Positions 15,743 to 23,486 of a stretch of DNA of 37,236 nt are shown piece after piece; the first letter of the stretch is position 1; the number at the start of each line of letters is the position of its first letter. The stretch covers positions 1 through 37,236 of the forward strand of contig URDN01000025.1 in NCBI GenBank assembly GCA_900546495.1, written 5' to 3'. The DNA comes from an uncultured Lachnospiraceae bacterium. GTDB lineage: Bacteria > Bacillota > Clostridia > Lachnospirales > Lachnospiraceae. The notes under the pieces are model-generated. The model did no database searches. It was not told the origin of the DNA and saw only the letters and a list, made by a program, of their open reading frames with translations. A program made the position numbers and the translations under genes.

Positions 15743-15838
15743 CAGTTCACTCATCACATAAATCCATGTAATGATCATGCTTGCATGAGAAATTACCTGG
15801 ATTCACAGTGATGAAGGGAGCGCCTTCTTATGAGCAAA
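15743..15838 (-). repeat. 96-bp palindromic dispersed repeat, copy B
   Basis: Reverse-orientation partner of 1965-2060, same length and 85 of 96 positions identical by hand alignment. It lies 98 bp upstream of the htrA start codon, in the same orientation relative to transcription on the minus strand as a 5' leader, so it could be transcribed with htrA or lie just upstream of its promoter. Confidence 0.85.
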
Positions 15839-15902
15839 AATATATTCCCTCCCAAGTGACAAGTTTTCTTATCCCACCTGCCGCTTTAGAAGGGAATATA
15901 TT
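15839..15902 (-). terminator. Long-armed hairpin downstream of the galactanase gene
   Basis: A 12-bp perfect inverted repeat (AATATATTCCCT at 15839-15850 and its complement at 15891-15902) encloses 40 nt. On the minus strand the second arm runs into a T5 stretch, so it can act as a terminator for the galactanase, although the AT-rich arms and large loop are atypical. Confidence 0.45.
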
Positions 15903-15945
15903 ATCTGACTCAATTACTGTTTCATTTTCTAATTAAAGTCAAACA

Positions 15946-18735
15946 TTATTTTGCTACTTTTCCATTCTTTACCATATAACGGATTCCATCTGCTTTTACA
16001 TAGCCGTTGTAGTTAAAGTTTACCTTACCTCCTCTAATGTACCACCAGCCATTCTCATTCTTAGCAATTCCATTATAATTAAAGTTAACTTTTCCGTTCT
16101 CGATACGCCACCAGCCGTTTTCATTCTTGGCTACTGTATTTGCACTGAAATCTACTTTTCCGCCACGGATCAGCCACCAGCCGTTTTCATTCTTGGCTAC
16201 TGTATTTGCACTGAAGTCTACTTTTCCGCCACGAATCAGCCACCAGCCATTCTCATTCTTAGCAACCGTATTTGCACTGAAGTCTACTTTTCCGCCGCGA
16301 ATCAGCCACCAGCCGTTTTCATTCTTGGCAACCGTATTTGCACTGAAATCTACTTTTCCGCCGCGAATCAGCCACCAGCCGTTTTCATTCTTGGCTACTG
16401 TATTTGCATTAAAGTCTACTTTTCCATTTTTCACATACCACCAGCCATTTTTATTCTTTGCTACAGTTTTTACACTAAAATCAACCTTACCGTTCTTTAT
16501 GTACCACCAGCCATTCTCATTTTTATAATTTGCAAGACCGGTAAAGTTGTGCTGTATCTTATTTTCTACAACATAGTACCATATTTCTTTACTTCCGATC
16601 ACACCATTTTCATCTTTAAAGACACTATTCTGATCAAATTTCACCATACCGTTCACAACATACCAATCTCCATGTTGATTCGATGCAAATCCAGTATAAT
16701 CAAAGTCAGCAATACCATCTTTACCGATATATAACCAGCCTACACTACTCTTAGCAACAGTCTCCTTTTTCTGTACTACGCCATTTACAAGATTGTACCA
16801 TTTAGACTCAATTTGAACAACATCTGTAGTAGTCTGTCTTACTCCATCTACATAATACACATCTTCACCATCCACTGTATAAATACCAGTTTCATATACA
16901 GGTGCGAAAGCCTCCACTAATTCCAGTGAAAAATCATCAAAATCTCCCCATGACTCACTTTTAATATAAGTTGCTGCTGCATGTGCTCCTACTCGCAGCT
17001 TACCATCCGGTACATTAATATCTTCCAGCGTCATTTTTACAAAATTACCACTTCCACCCCATCCAATTGTTTTGTATGGTTCAGATGTATACTCTTTCTC
17101 TGAAGATGTTGCAAACAAGTTCAATGTTGTTACACCACTGTCTCCCATAACATGTCCTGTCAAGCGATATACTCCAGGTACAAGCCCTTCAATATCCTGA
17201 TAGAAGGAAAAATTCACATCTCCTGATCCACCCGTATAATGAAGTGAACAGCTTCCACTCAGTGAATTTGCACTGGTTCCCAAAGTACCGACTCCTACAT
17301 TATTCGGATCGTACTTCCAAATACCATTATCTCCAAGTTCAAATCCGCCATTTTTCAATCCTGGTTTTTCCTCTGTTACAGTAACCTGCAATGTTCTGGT
17401 AAATTTCTCATAACTGCCATCATCTCCTGCATAATTACTAACAGTTACTGTCGTTTTGCCAATTCCTACTGCTTTGAGCTGTCCACCGCCAGTCACCGTA
17501 CAAACTTCCGGATTTGAACTGGTATATACCATTCTTGTGATATCCGGCTGTTCCGGCACTACGTTTACCTGAAGCTGATGCACATCATTAATTTCCATTT
17601 CCAGACTTTCACCCTCACCAAGGCTAATATCTGTAACCGGATTCTCATTTACCAGTTTAGCATTCGGAGAAAATGATTCCCATACTCTGTTCGGTACGCG
17701 AATACGCGTGCCACCTTCCTGTGTAATCCGATTCATTTCATAATTTTCAATTTCCCAATACAAACATCCGGTTCCACGTCCCTCAGGTATCGCCTTTAAT
17801 TCGTTTATTACATTAACGATCATATTATATTTCTGATTTTCTGTAGCATTTGACAAATAATTTGCGCCAATTTCTACAACCATAATTTCTCGGTTTGTGC
17901 CAACGCAGAATTCTTTATACAAGCCATCAAACGTATTAGATAAAGATTCTATACTACTTGTCGGATCATGATCCTTTGGATAAAAAGACAAACCAATAAC
18001 ATCAAAATCTGTCACACCTGCTTCTACCAATCTTTCATACCATGCAATTACGCTCTCTGTACTTGCACCATTGTCAATATGGATTACAACTTTTGTTTCC
18101 GGAGACGCAGCTCTTACCGCATCTATTCCTCTCTGTAATACATAGGTGAAGTTTTCATAATTAGCTGTATTACATAACGGCCACAGCATACCATTTGTAA
18201 TCTCATTACCAACCTGAACCCATTCTGGTGTCACACCTTCTTTTTTCATATGTGTCAGAAAATCATAGGTGTACTTATATAATTCTTCGCCAACTCGTTT
18301 TGCTTCATCAGCAGATATGTCATCTGTCACATTCCATGCAGATGGTGGTGGCTGTTTTCCCGGATCAGCCCAATTATCTGCATAGTGGAAGTCAAGCATA
18401 ACCTTAAGCCCTGCTTCATCACATTTCTTTGCATAGGCAATAATACTGTCTTCATTGCAGCTTCCTTTACTATGATTAACCCAGGTACGAAGCCTTACTG
18501 CATTCATACCATAGTCATTTTTGCAAATATCATAAAGTTTCTTTGATATTCCATCTTTATTTGTGTATTCCCTGTCAGAATCCGCTGCCGCAGATATATC
18601 TGAACCCAGTGCCATTTCACTGGTTCCTCCCGTTTCAGCTGCCCGAGCACTTGTCTGAGGCAATACTGACACAATCAGGAATGCAGCCAGGCAAATAGTA
18701 ACTAAGCTTTTCATTCTTTTCTTAAACCACGTCAT
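15946..18735 (-). CDS. Secreted GH53 arabinogalactan endo-beta-1,4-galactanase with cell-wall repeats
   Basis: 929 aa. A signal peptide (basic start, hydrophobic 10-25, TSARAA) leads to a GH53 domain at about 40-360: NAVRLRTWVNH, LDFHYADNWADPGKQ, acid/base Glu178 in VQVGNEITNG, and nucleophile Glu288 in IMVVEIGANY. Residues 365-455 are a bacterial Ig-like (BIG2) domain; 460-607 is a jelly-roll carbohydrate-binding module, possibly CBM61-like (galactan). Residues 615-929 are about a dozen repeats of the KNENGWWLIRGGKVDF type, likely holding the enzyme on the cell wall. It cuts beta-1,4-galactan side chains of pectin. GAGGAGG precedes the ATG. The LacI gene just upstream is probably its regulator. 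Confidence 0.93.
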   Translation of the reverse strand: MTWFKKRMKSLVTICLAAFLIVSVLPQTSARAAETGGTSEMALGSDISAAADSDREYTNKDGISKKLYDICKNDYGMNAVRLRTWVNHSKGSCNEDSIIAYAKKCDEAGLKVMLDFHYADNWADPGKQPPPSAWNVTDDISADEAKRVGEELYKYTYDFLTHMKKEGVTPEWVQVGNEITNGMLWPLCNTANYENFTYVLQRGIDAVRAASPETKVVIHIDNGASTESVIAWYERLVEAGVTDFDVIGLSFYPKDHDPTSSIESLSNTFDGLYKEFCVGTNREIMVVEIGANYLSNATENQKYNMIVNVINELKAIPEGRGTGCLYWEIENYEMNRITQEGGTRIRVPNRVWESFSPNAKLVNENPVTDISLGEGESLEMEINDVHQLQVNVVPEQPDITRMVYTSSNPEVCTVTGGGQLKAVGIGKTTVTVSNYAGDDGSYEKFTRTLQVTVTEEKPGLKNGGFELGDNGIWKYDPNNVGVGTLGTSANSLSGSCSLHYTGGSGDVNFSFYQDIEGLVPGVYRLTGHVMGDSGVTTLNLFATSSEKEYTSEPYKTIGWGGSGNFVKMTLEDINVPDGKLRVGAHAAATYIKSESWGDFDDFSLELVEAFAPVYETGIYTVDGEDVYYVDGVRQTTTDVVQIESKWYNLVNGVVQKKETVAKSSVGWLYIGKDGIADFDYTGFASNQHGDWYVVNGMVKFDQNSVFKDENGVIGSKEIWYYVVENKIQHNFTGLANYKNENGWWYIKNGKVDFSVKTVAKNKNGWWYVKNGKVDFNANTVAKNENGWWLIRGGKVDFSANTVAKNENGWWLIRGGKVDFSANTVAKNENGWWLIRGGKVDFSANTVAKNENGWWLIRGGKVDFSANTVAKNENGWWRIENGKVNFNYNGIAKNENGWWYIRGGKVNFNYNGYVKADGIRYMVKNGKVAK
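16010..16530 (-). repeat. 63-bp tandem repeats encoding the WW cell-wall motif
   Basis: About eight units of 63 bp (21 residues). Four consecutive inner units encode identical residues (NENGWWLIRGGKVDFSAN...) and differ at only a few third positions; the outer units are divergent. This indicates recent expansion by unequal recombination. The pattern also opens a long meaningless frame on the opposite strand. Confidence 0.9.
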
Positions 18736-18791
18736 ACATTTTTCCTCCTCTTTGATTCCCCACTATACAATGTTGCTTTCCCATACATTGA

Positions 18792-19793
18792 CTATCTTGT
18801 TGATGCTCTCAGCATCACCTTATACCCTGTATACACCCTCGAAGAATATGTTCTTTGTTCTATCCTTCCAATCAGTTCTTCGCAGGCAATGATTCCCAAA
18901 TTTGCCTCATCAAAACGAAGTGATGTCACCGCAGGTTTGCAATGTTCCAGAAAATAGCTGTCATAAAAAGACACAAGCTTTATATCTTTCGGCACAGATA
19001 CTTGTATTGCTTGAAACTTTTCTAACACTTGACAACATATTTTATCATCCATGCAAACAATACATTCCGCATTACTATTAATTACTTTCTCTGCTGCGTT
19101 GTATACAGTTTCTTTTATATTGCAGTTGAGGTAAATCAACTTCTCAATCGGTTTTTTCCCAAACAAAGTAAAACTGTCTCGAAATCCTGCTAATCTCTTC
19201 TGTGTTACCGTATGCTCGATATTGCCACCGATCAGAGCAATCCTGTTTATCCCTCTTCCTATCAAATAAGATGTCATTTCCTTGCATGCACGAACTGTAT
19301 CATGATCCACACACTGAACTGTACTATCCTGTGAATTCCCCAGCACAATAAATGGTATACTCTGTGCTGAGAGATATTCGATTGTCACATCTGTCACCCA
19401 GGTCCGCATCAAAATAACTCCATCTGTTTTTCCCTGAGTCAAAATACTTTTTAATGGCTGCAATTCTCCCACCCTAAGTGACAAAAGTATAATATGATAT
19501 CCTTTTTCCTGTGCCGCATTACATATACCCATTATACAATTGTAAAAAAAAGGGATTTCCAATATTTCTTGTTCCGAAGGCATTACTACAGTTATATTGT
19601 AATTTCTGGTCATCCATTTCTTATCCAAAGTTGTCTTACTCCGGTAACCAGACATTTCGCAATATCTCAAGATATTTTCCCTTGTCTCCGAACTCAATCT
19701 TCCTTTTCCTGAAAGTGCTCTTGATATCGTAGATTTAGAATACCCCAACTCCTGAGCCAATTCCGCTATGGTTACTCTCTTCTTATCACCCAT
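18792..19793 (-). CDS. LacI-family transcriptional regulator (galactanase-linked)
   Basis: 333 aa. The N-terminal helix-turn-helix VTIAELAQELGYSKSTISRALSGKG (about 7-31) is canonical for LacI/GalR, and a periplasmic-binding-protein-like sensor domain follows (ITVVMPSEQEILEIPFFYN, DGVILMRTW, PFIVLGNS, RIALIGGN). It ends 56 bp before the galactanase start with no terminator between, so the two are probably co-transcribed; it likely senses galactose or galacto-oligosaccharides, which is inferred from context. A G-rich ribosome site precedes the ATG. Confidence 0.92.
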   Translation of the reverse strand: MGDKKRVTIAELAQELGYSKSTISRALSGKGRLSSETRENILRYCEMSGYRSKTTLDKKWMTRNYNITVVMPSEQEILEIPFFYNCIMGICNAAQEKGYHIILLSLRVGELQPLKSILTQGKTDGVILMRTWVTDVTIEYLSAQSIPFIVLGNSQDSTVQCVDHDTVRACKEMTSYLIGRGINRIALIGGNIEHTVTQKRLAGFRDSFTLFGKKPIEKLIYLNCNIKETVYNAAEKVINSNAECIVCMDDKICCQVLEKFQAIQVSVPKDIKLVSFYDSYFLEHCKPAVTSLRFDEANLGIIACEELIGRIEQRTYSSRVYTGYKVMLRASTR

Positions 19794-19865
19794 TTTCCCC
19801 CCATCTACAGTTATTCCGCATATGCTTCCAGCAAAAACACATGCATATATTTTTGTGTCAATTAA

Positions 19866-19894
19866 ATTCTAACATCTGTAAATTGTTTGTGCAA
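19866..19894 (-). promoter_or_regulatory. Promoter of the lacI-type gene/galactanase
   Basis: On the minus strand, TTGCAC (19894-19889), a 17-bp spacer and TAGAAT (19871-19866), about 70 bp upstream of the regulator start codon. Confidence 0.6.
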
Positions 19895-19927
19895 TTCGCC
19901 ACATACACAATATTTGCATATACATTT

Positions 19928-19944
19928 TGTGTGCATTTCACACA
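19928..19944. promoter_or_regulatory. Candidate operator palindrome
   Basis: TGTGTG-CATTT-CACACA is a perfect 6-5-6 inverted repeat, 34 bp upstream of the -35 box. It may bind the LacI-type regulator or a global regulator. It lacks the central CG of most LacI operators, so the assignment is weak. Confidence 0.35.
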
Positions 19945-20014
19945 TTTTTTTGTTTTTTGAGCAACATAGAGCAACATTTTTTCTTACATCACAATATAAT
20001 GATTACAGTGTCAA

Positions 20015-20193
20015 AAGGTCTGAGTCCACCTGTGCTTGCACAAGGGTGGATGAATGACCTTGGGGCACGCCCCGATATGAGCATAAAAGTGGGATTTTCA
20101 TCCCACGATATGCGAATAGCGGGAAGGATTGTGGGAGTGCAAAGCACGGAGCAATCCGTATAATCAAGATTTGGGTGTTTTGACACCCAAATC
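20015..20193. repeat. Cluster of hairpins between the two lacI-type genes
   Basis: In order: AAGGTC..CCACC..TGTGC paired with GCACA..GGTGG..GACCTT (20015-20061); GGGGC/GCCCC at about 20062-20073; GTGGGAT/ATCCCAC near 20089-20106 inside GCATA/TATGC; GGATTG..GTGC with GCAC..CAATCC (20127-20158); and an 11-bp perfect stem GATTTGGGTGT with its complement (20168-20193). The last, 24 bp beyond the second regulator's stop, may terminate it, though no T run follows. No ORF is present in 19945-20216. Confidence 0.75.
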
Positions 20194-20216
20194 ATATAAT
20201 TCCATATCATCTAATA

Positions 20217-21293
20217 TTAAATACAGTAGTCACTCCAACTGCTGTCGTTCACCCGGATACAGCTGTTTCGAATCAGCAGCTGTCCTTCCAGTTCTATTTT
20301 TACCGCGGAACGATGTCCGCCACGCAAATGATCCAAGAGTAAATACATGGCAAATTTTCCCATCTCATCTCTCGGCAGACGCACCGTTGTCATCATCGGT
20401 TTTGTATCCTGCGCCGCCTCAATATCATCATTTCCGATGATGGATGGCGTATATCCACACTTTTTATTATTTGCCATGCACTTGAGCATACCAACCGCGG
20501 AAATATCATTGGCACAGTAAATCGCAGTCGGACGTTCCTCTGACTCCAACAGACGCTCCATCATTTTAAAACCTTCCACTTCTGTCTGTCTCGTCTTCAT
20601 GATAAATTCGGGGTCTACTTCAATATCATGCTCTCGCAGCGTCTGCAAATAGCCCTGATAACGTGCATTGGTTCCGCAGGCACCCACATAACCAATCTTC
20701 TGATGTCCCAGACTGATCAGATACTCCACCGCGGTCTGCGCAATCTTGTGCCCGTCACAGACCACCTCATCCGTAATCCCACTCGTGGCATTGCGATTGA
20801 CACAGACAACACTGTGATAGTACTGCTTCATCTCAAGCAAAGCTTCTTTATTACATTTTCCAATGACAATCAGACCATCTGCCTTTTGTACAGATTCTTG
20901 CTGCATCTGTTCCACAATTGTCTTGATGCTCTCCCGTGCGCAACGCTTGTCATCCGAAAAAATAGAGCGATACCAGATATTTGCCAATATACAGTTACTT
21001 CTGTGGATCTCTGTCTCGATCACGCGAAGCAATGCATCAAAAAACGGATCTACATTTGCGCCGTCCGTACGCGTGATCAGTACGTTAATATAATATGTTT
21101 TTTCTGCCTTTTCATTTTTTCCCTGTTTCAGACGGCGGGCTGCCTCATTCGGCACATAATTCAGTTCCATGGCAGCTTTCCGGATGCGCTCCCGCACCTC
21201 CGGGGAAGAGCAGTTATAATCCGGATTGTTCAGTACCCGGGATACTGTTGCCGGGGAAACATTTGCCCGTTTTGCAATTTCTTTGATCGACAT
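20217..21293 (-). CDS. LacI/GalR-family transcriptional regulator
   Basis: 358 aa from the ATG at 21293 (MSIKEIAKRANVSPATVSRV), which has AGGA about 10 nt upstream. An ATG at 21323 would add ten residues, with its ribosome site in a hairpin loop. The helix-turn-helix is at residues 2-22, followed by the hinge (NEAARRLKQGK) and a sugar-binding sensor domain (INVLITRTDGANVDPFFDALL, DGLIVIGKCNKEAL, KIGYVGACGTNARYQGY, PTAIYCANDISAVGML). The ligand is unknown. No target gene follows in the same direction, so it could act on the galactanase, on itself, or elsewhere. Confidence 0.92.
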   Translation of the reverse strand: MSIKEIAKRANVSPATVSRVLNNPDYNCSSPEVRERIRKAAMELNYVPNEAARRLKQGKNEKAEKTYYINVLITRTDGANVDPFFDALLRVIETEIHRSNCILANIWYRSIFSDDKRCARESIKTIVEQMQQESVQKADGLIVIGKCNKEALLEMKQYYHSVVCVNRNATSGITDEVVCDGHKIAQTAVEYLISLGHQKIGYVGACGTNARYQGYLQTLREHDIEVDPEFIMKTRQTEVEGFKMMERLLESEERPTAIYCANDISAVGMLKCMANNKKCGYTPSIIGNDDIEAAQDTKPMMTTVRLPRDEMGKFAMYLLLDHLRGGHRSAVKIELEGQLLIRNSCIRVNDSSWSDYCI

Positions 21294-21325
21294 GTTATCT
21301 ATTTCCTCATTCTCTGTTTCCATTC

Positions 21326-21450
21326 AAGAATGCCCTCGGCATTCTTGCTGCGAGATGCACGTCATGCAATGCATGACATATTCTTCTGTGCATCTCTGCA
21401 ATCCTGCCGGAGGCTATATCAGATGGGAGATTGAATCTCACATCTGATAT
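21326..21450 (-). promoter_or_regulatory. Three consecutive hairpins in the leader of the second lacI-type gene
   Basis: 21326-21346: a 9-bp perfect stem AAGAATGCC/GGCATTCTT with a 3-nt loop (GAG on the transcript), so a GAGGGC ribosome-site-like sequence sits at the loop. 21353-21395: AGATGCAC/GTGCATCT enclosing GTCATGC/GCATGAC. 21416-21450: near-perfect palindrome ATATCAGATG..GAGATT with its complement, one mismatch pair. They could be operators for autoregulation or leader structures limiting translation. Confidence 0.6.
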
Positions 21451-21466
21451 ACATAACTTGATTTAT

Positions 21467-21494
21467 TCTATATCTTTGATGTTATCTATAACAA
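21467..21494 (-). promoter_or_regulatory. Candidate promoter with overlapping palindrome
   Basis: On the minus strand, TTGTTA (21494-21489) and TATAGA (21472-21467) with a 16-bp spacer. The inverted repeat TGTTAT-CT-ATAACA (21480-21493) overlaps the -35, a position suited to repression. No other gene lies in 21451-21600. Confidence 0.45.
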
Positions 21495-21546
21495 CTCATT
21501 TTTCACTATAGCATATTGCCTCATGTGCATTTATTATAATATACAG

Positions 21547-21588
21547 ACAGGGTGTAAAACTACCTGTTCTTGTAATTTTACACCCTGT
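21547..21588 (-). terminator. Hairpin after the homocysteine operon
   Basis: A 13-bp perfect stem ACAGGGTGTAAAA with its complement and a 16-nt loop, 12 bp beyond the JAMM protease stop. No good T run follows on the minus strand, so it may act as a transcript 3'-end stabiliser as much as a terminator. Confidence 0.5.
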
Positions 21589-21600
21589 TTTACCATTTAC

Positions 21601-22017
21601 TTATGCTTCGTATACGATTTCGTCTTTTGTCGGAGTACCATCCACAATGGTAAACGCATGTAATACCGGCTGATCCGCATCCATCAGAGATAAGATCAGA
21701 TAGGAAGCAGTACTGTCATAAGCCAGGCGAATATCTTCCTGGGACGGACGCGCCGGTGTCTCCGGATGAGAATGCCAGTTTCCAAGCGGTGTCAGACCGT
21801 TGGCACGCATGTCCTTTATAGCTTTTAACTGTTCCTTCGGGTCCATGAAAAAATGCTCATTAGTGTGATCAATATTGGTCAGATAATACACTTTTTTCAC
21901 CACACGTACATCTCCGTCTTTTATGCCGGCAAGCAGTCCACAGCTCTCCTCCGGCAGATGTTCTTTTGCCCAGTCTGCCATCGTATTAAAATCGCTCTGT
22001 GCTAATATGATCTGCAT
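21601..22017 (-). CDS. hcyD: JAMM/MPN+ metalloprotease for sulfur-carrier maturation
   Basis: 138 aa. A Mov34/MPN (M67) zinc protease with an intact JAMM motif: Glu24 in PEESCG, His82-Ser-His84, seven residues, Ser92, two residues, Asp95. In Wolinella succinogenes HcyD trims the C-terminus of the carrier HcyS to expose Gly-Gly. Here the carrier encoded two genes upstream has residues beyond its diglycine, which gives this protease an obvious substrate. Its ATG abuts the stop of the ThiF-like gene (no gap) and has GAGGGG upstream, so the two are translationally linked. It is the last gene of the operon. Confidence 0.88.
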   Translation of the reverse strand: MQIILAQSDFNTMADWAKEHLPEESCGLLAGIKDGDVRVVKKVYYLTNIDHTNEHFFMDPKEQLKAIKDMRANGLTPLGNWHSHPETPARPSQEDIRLAYDSTASYLILSLMDADQPVLHAFTIVDGTPTKDEIVYEA

Positions 22018-22824
22018 CTAAATCCCCTCACATTCTACCTGTTCGTAATCAATTAATTTTGTGATAGTCGGATGGTCACCACAAACAGCACAATTGCATG
22101 TATTTTTCGGTAATTTGATTTTGCGGAATTCCATATCCAATGCATCGTAAGTTAAAAGGCTTCCGGTCAGAAGTTTACCCTGTCCCAGAATGTACTTAAT
22201 GGCTTCCATTGCCTGCAGACTTCCGATGACACCGCCCATAGCTCCGATGACACCTGCCTGTTTACAGGTCGGTACAGCATCCTTTGGCGGCGGATTTTTG
22301 AATACACAACGATAGCATGGACCTTCGCCCGGTACATAAGTCATAAGCTGACCTTTGAAACGGATGATTCCTGCATGGGAAAATGGTTTTTTCGCCATGA
22401 CGCAGGCATCGTTGATCAGGAATTTTGCCGGGAAATTATCTGTTCCGTCAATGATAAAATCATAGTCCTTGATCAGATCCATAATATTCTCTGATGTCAC
22501 AAACGTACGATAAGTAATAACGTTTACATCCGGATTCAGATGATTCATGGTCTCTTTTGCAGACTGTACTTTTGCTTTTCCCAGATCATCGGTACTATGG
22601 ATGATCTGTCTCTGCAGATTGGAGAGGTCAACCTCATCCGCATCTGCGATACCGATGGTTCCCACACCGGCTGCTGCCAGATACATGGCACAAGGTGCAC
22701 CAAGTCCGCCGGCTCCGATGAACAGAACCTTTGCGTTCAGCAGTTTTTTCTGTCCTTTGGCGCCTACTTCCTTCAAAATAATATGACGGGAGTAACGCTC
22801 AAGCTGCTCGTTACTGAATGCCAT
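22018..22824 (-). CDS. hcyF: ThiF/MoeB-family adenylyltransferase for the sulfur carrier
   Basis: 268 aa, E1-like. GAGGLGAPC (37-45) is the nucleotide loop; DADEVDLSNLQRQ (61-73), the GKAKV segment and DGTDN (Asp130) are the ATP/Mg signatures. Zinc cysteines are at CYRC (170/173) and CNCAVC (245/248); Cys187 in PTCKQ is a candidate thiol. It would adenylate the carrier's C-terminal glycine and allow sulfur loading to a thiocarboxylate. Its ATG overlaps the carrier's stop (TAATG), and its ribosome site is formed by the carrier's glycine codons. Relatives include ThiF and MoeB; the neighbours argue for the homocysteine pathway. Confidence 0.88.
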   Translation of the reverse strand: MAFSNEQLERYSRHIILKEVGAKGQKKLLNAKVLFIGAGGLGAPCAMYLAAAGVGTIGIADADEVDLSNLQRQIIHSTDDLGKAKVQSAKETMNHLNPDVNVITYRTFVTSENIMDLIKDYDFIIDGTDNFPAKFLINDACVMAKKPFSHAGIIRFKGQLMTYVPGEGPCYRCVFKNPPPKDAVPTCKQAGVIGAMGGVIGSLQAMEAIKYILGQGKLLTGSLLTYDALDMEFRKIKLPKNTCNCAVCGDHPTITKLIDYEQVECEGI

Positions 22825-23030
22825 TATTTTCCACCTCCCATGAAGTAGATGAACTCAACAACATCACCGTCTTTTAATGTAGTAGACTCAAAAGCGCCCT
22901 GATCTACAAATTCATCGTTCAGAGAAACGGTTACATACTCTGGCGTCTCTACGTTTTCCAATGCGATCAGTTCTTTGACGGTCAGTCCCTCTTTGTATTC
23001 TTTGTTTTCTCCTGCTACGTTTAATTTCAT
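22824..23030 (-). CDS. hcyS: ThiS/MoaD-family sulfur carrier protein with masked C-terminus
   Basis: 68 aa, beta-grasp fold (MKLNVAGENKEYKEG, TVKELIALENV, YVTVSLNDEFV, DGDVVEFIYFMGGGK). ThiS and MoaD end exactly in Gly-Gly, whereas this one ends GGGK, so at least one residue must be removed before activation. That matches the HcyS class, processed by a JAMM protease encoded three cistrons along (21601). The thiocarboxylate would donate sulfide to the O-acetylhomoserine sulfhydrylase at the operon head. GAGGAC precedes the ATG. Confidence 0.88.
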   Translation of the reverse strand: MKLNVAGENKEYKEGLTVKELIALENVETPEYVTVSLNDEFVDQGAFESTTLKDGDVVEFIYFMGGGK

Positions 23031-23046
23031 GTTTTTGTCCTCACTT

Positions 23047-23157
23047 TTTTCACAACTTTTATTTTTACAGCTGATCTACTGCTATTTTTAGATTTTTGCC
23101 TTTATAGCTCAATGGCTGCTACTTTTTGTGTTTTTTCTTTACAGCTTATGTTCTGCT
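23047..23157 (-). repeat. Three tandem 37-nt degenerate repeats inside the operon
   Basis: Reading the minus strand, units start at 23157, 23120 and 23083, each with AGCAG, six variable bases, AGCTRTAAA and then an A-rich tail of about 17 nt. The period is exactly 37 nt. They fill the 131-nt gap between the thioredoxin stop and the carrier's ribosome site. No ORF crosses them. Confidence 0.75.
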
Positions 23158-23161
23158 GCTT

Positions 23162-23482
23162 TTACTTCTCTGCGGCTTCTGCCACTGCTTCTTCCAGCTC
23201 TGCTTTTTTTACCACTCCATGTAACCGTTTCACTTCTGTTCCGTTTCTGAAAAAAATAAGCGTCGGTGTGGATGCTACCTCGTATTTTTCTGCCAGTTCT
23301 GTGTCATAGGCAACATTTACTTTTCCTACATACACATTCTCATGTGCTTCTTCCAGCTCTGCCAGCAACGGTGAGATCCGTTTGCATGGAACACAGCTGT
23401 CGGAATAAAAATCTGCAACTGCCACGCCCTCTGCCTGTAAAATCTTTGTATCAAAATTATCCTGATTGATTCGTTCTGCCAT
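23162..23482 (-). CDS. Thioredoxin-family protein (CVPC active site)
   Basis: 106 aa, complete thioredoxin fold: VADFYSDSCVPCKRISP with Cys30 and Cys33, and the cis-proline loop STPTLIFF. The active site reads CVPC rather than CGPC, which should shift redox potential. Placed between the TusA-like and carrier genes, it is likely a dedicated reductant for persulfide or for the sulfite-reducing step. It starts 4 nt after the TusA-like stop, with GGAGG embedded in that gene's last codons. Confidence 0.92.
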   Translation of the reverse strand: MAERINQDNFDTKILQAEGVAVADFYSDSCVPCKRISPLLAELEEAHENVYVGKVNVAYDTELAEKYEVASTPTLIFFRNGTEVKRLHGVVKKAELEEAVAEAAEK

Positions 23483-23486
23483 CGTC

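Noticed and set aside
16127..16528. Long plus-strand reading frame with a 21-residue repeat (FALKSTFPP type)
   Set aside because: It is the complement of the 63-bp repeats of the galactanase; no ribosome site, and its repetition is inherited from the opposite strand.
23047..23157. CRISPR-like reading of the 37-nt repeats
   Set aside because: Only 5- and 9-base segments are conserved within each 37-nt unit and the rest is A-rich; no spacer-length separation and no cas genes.
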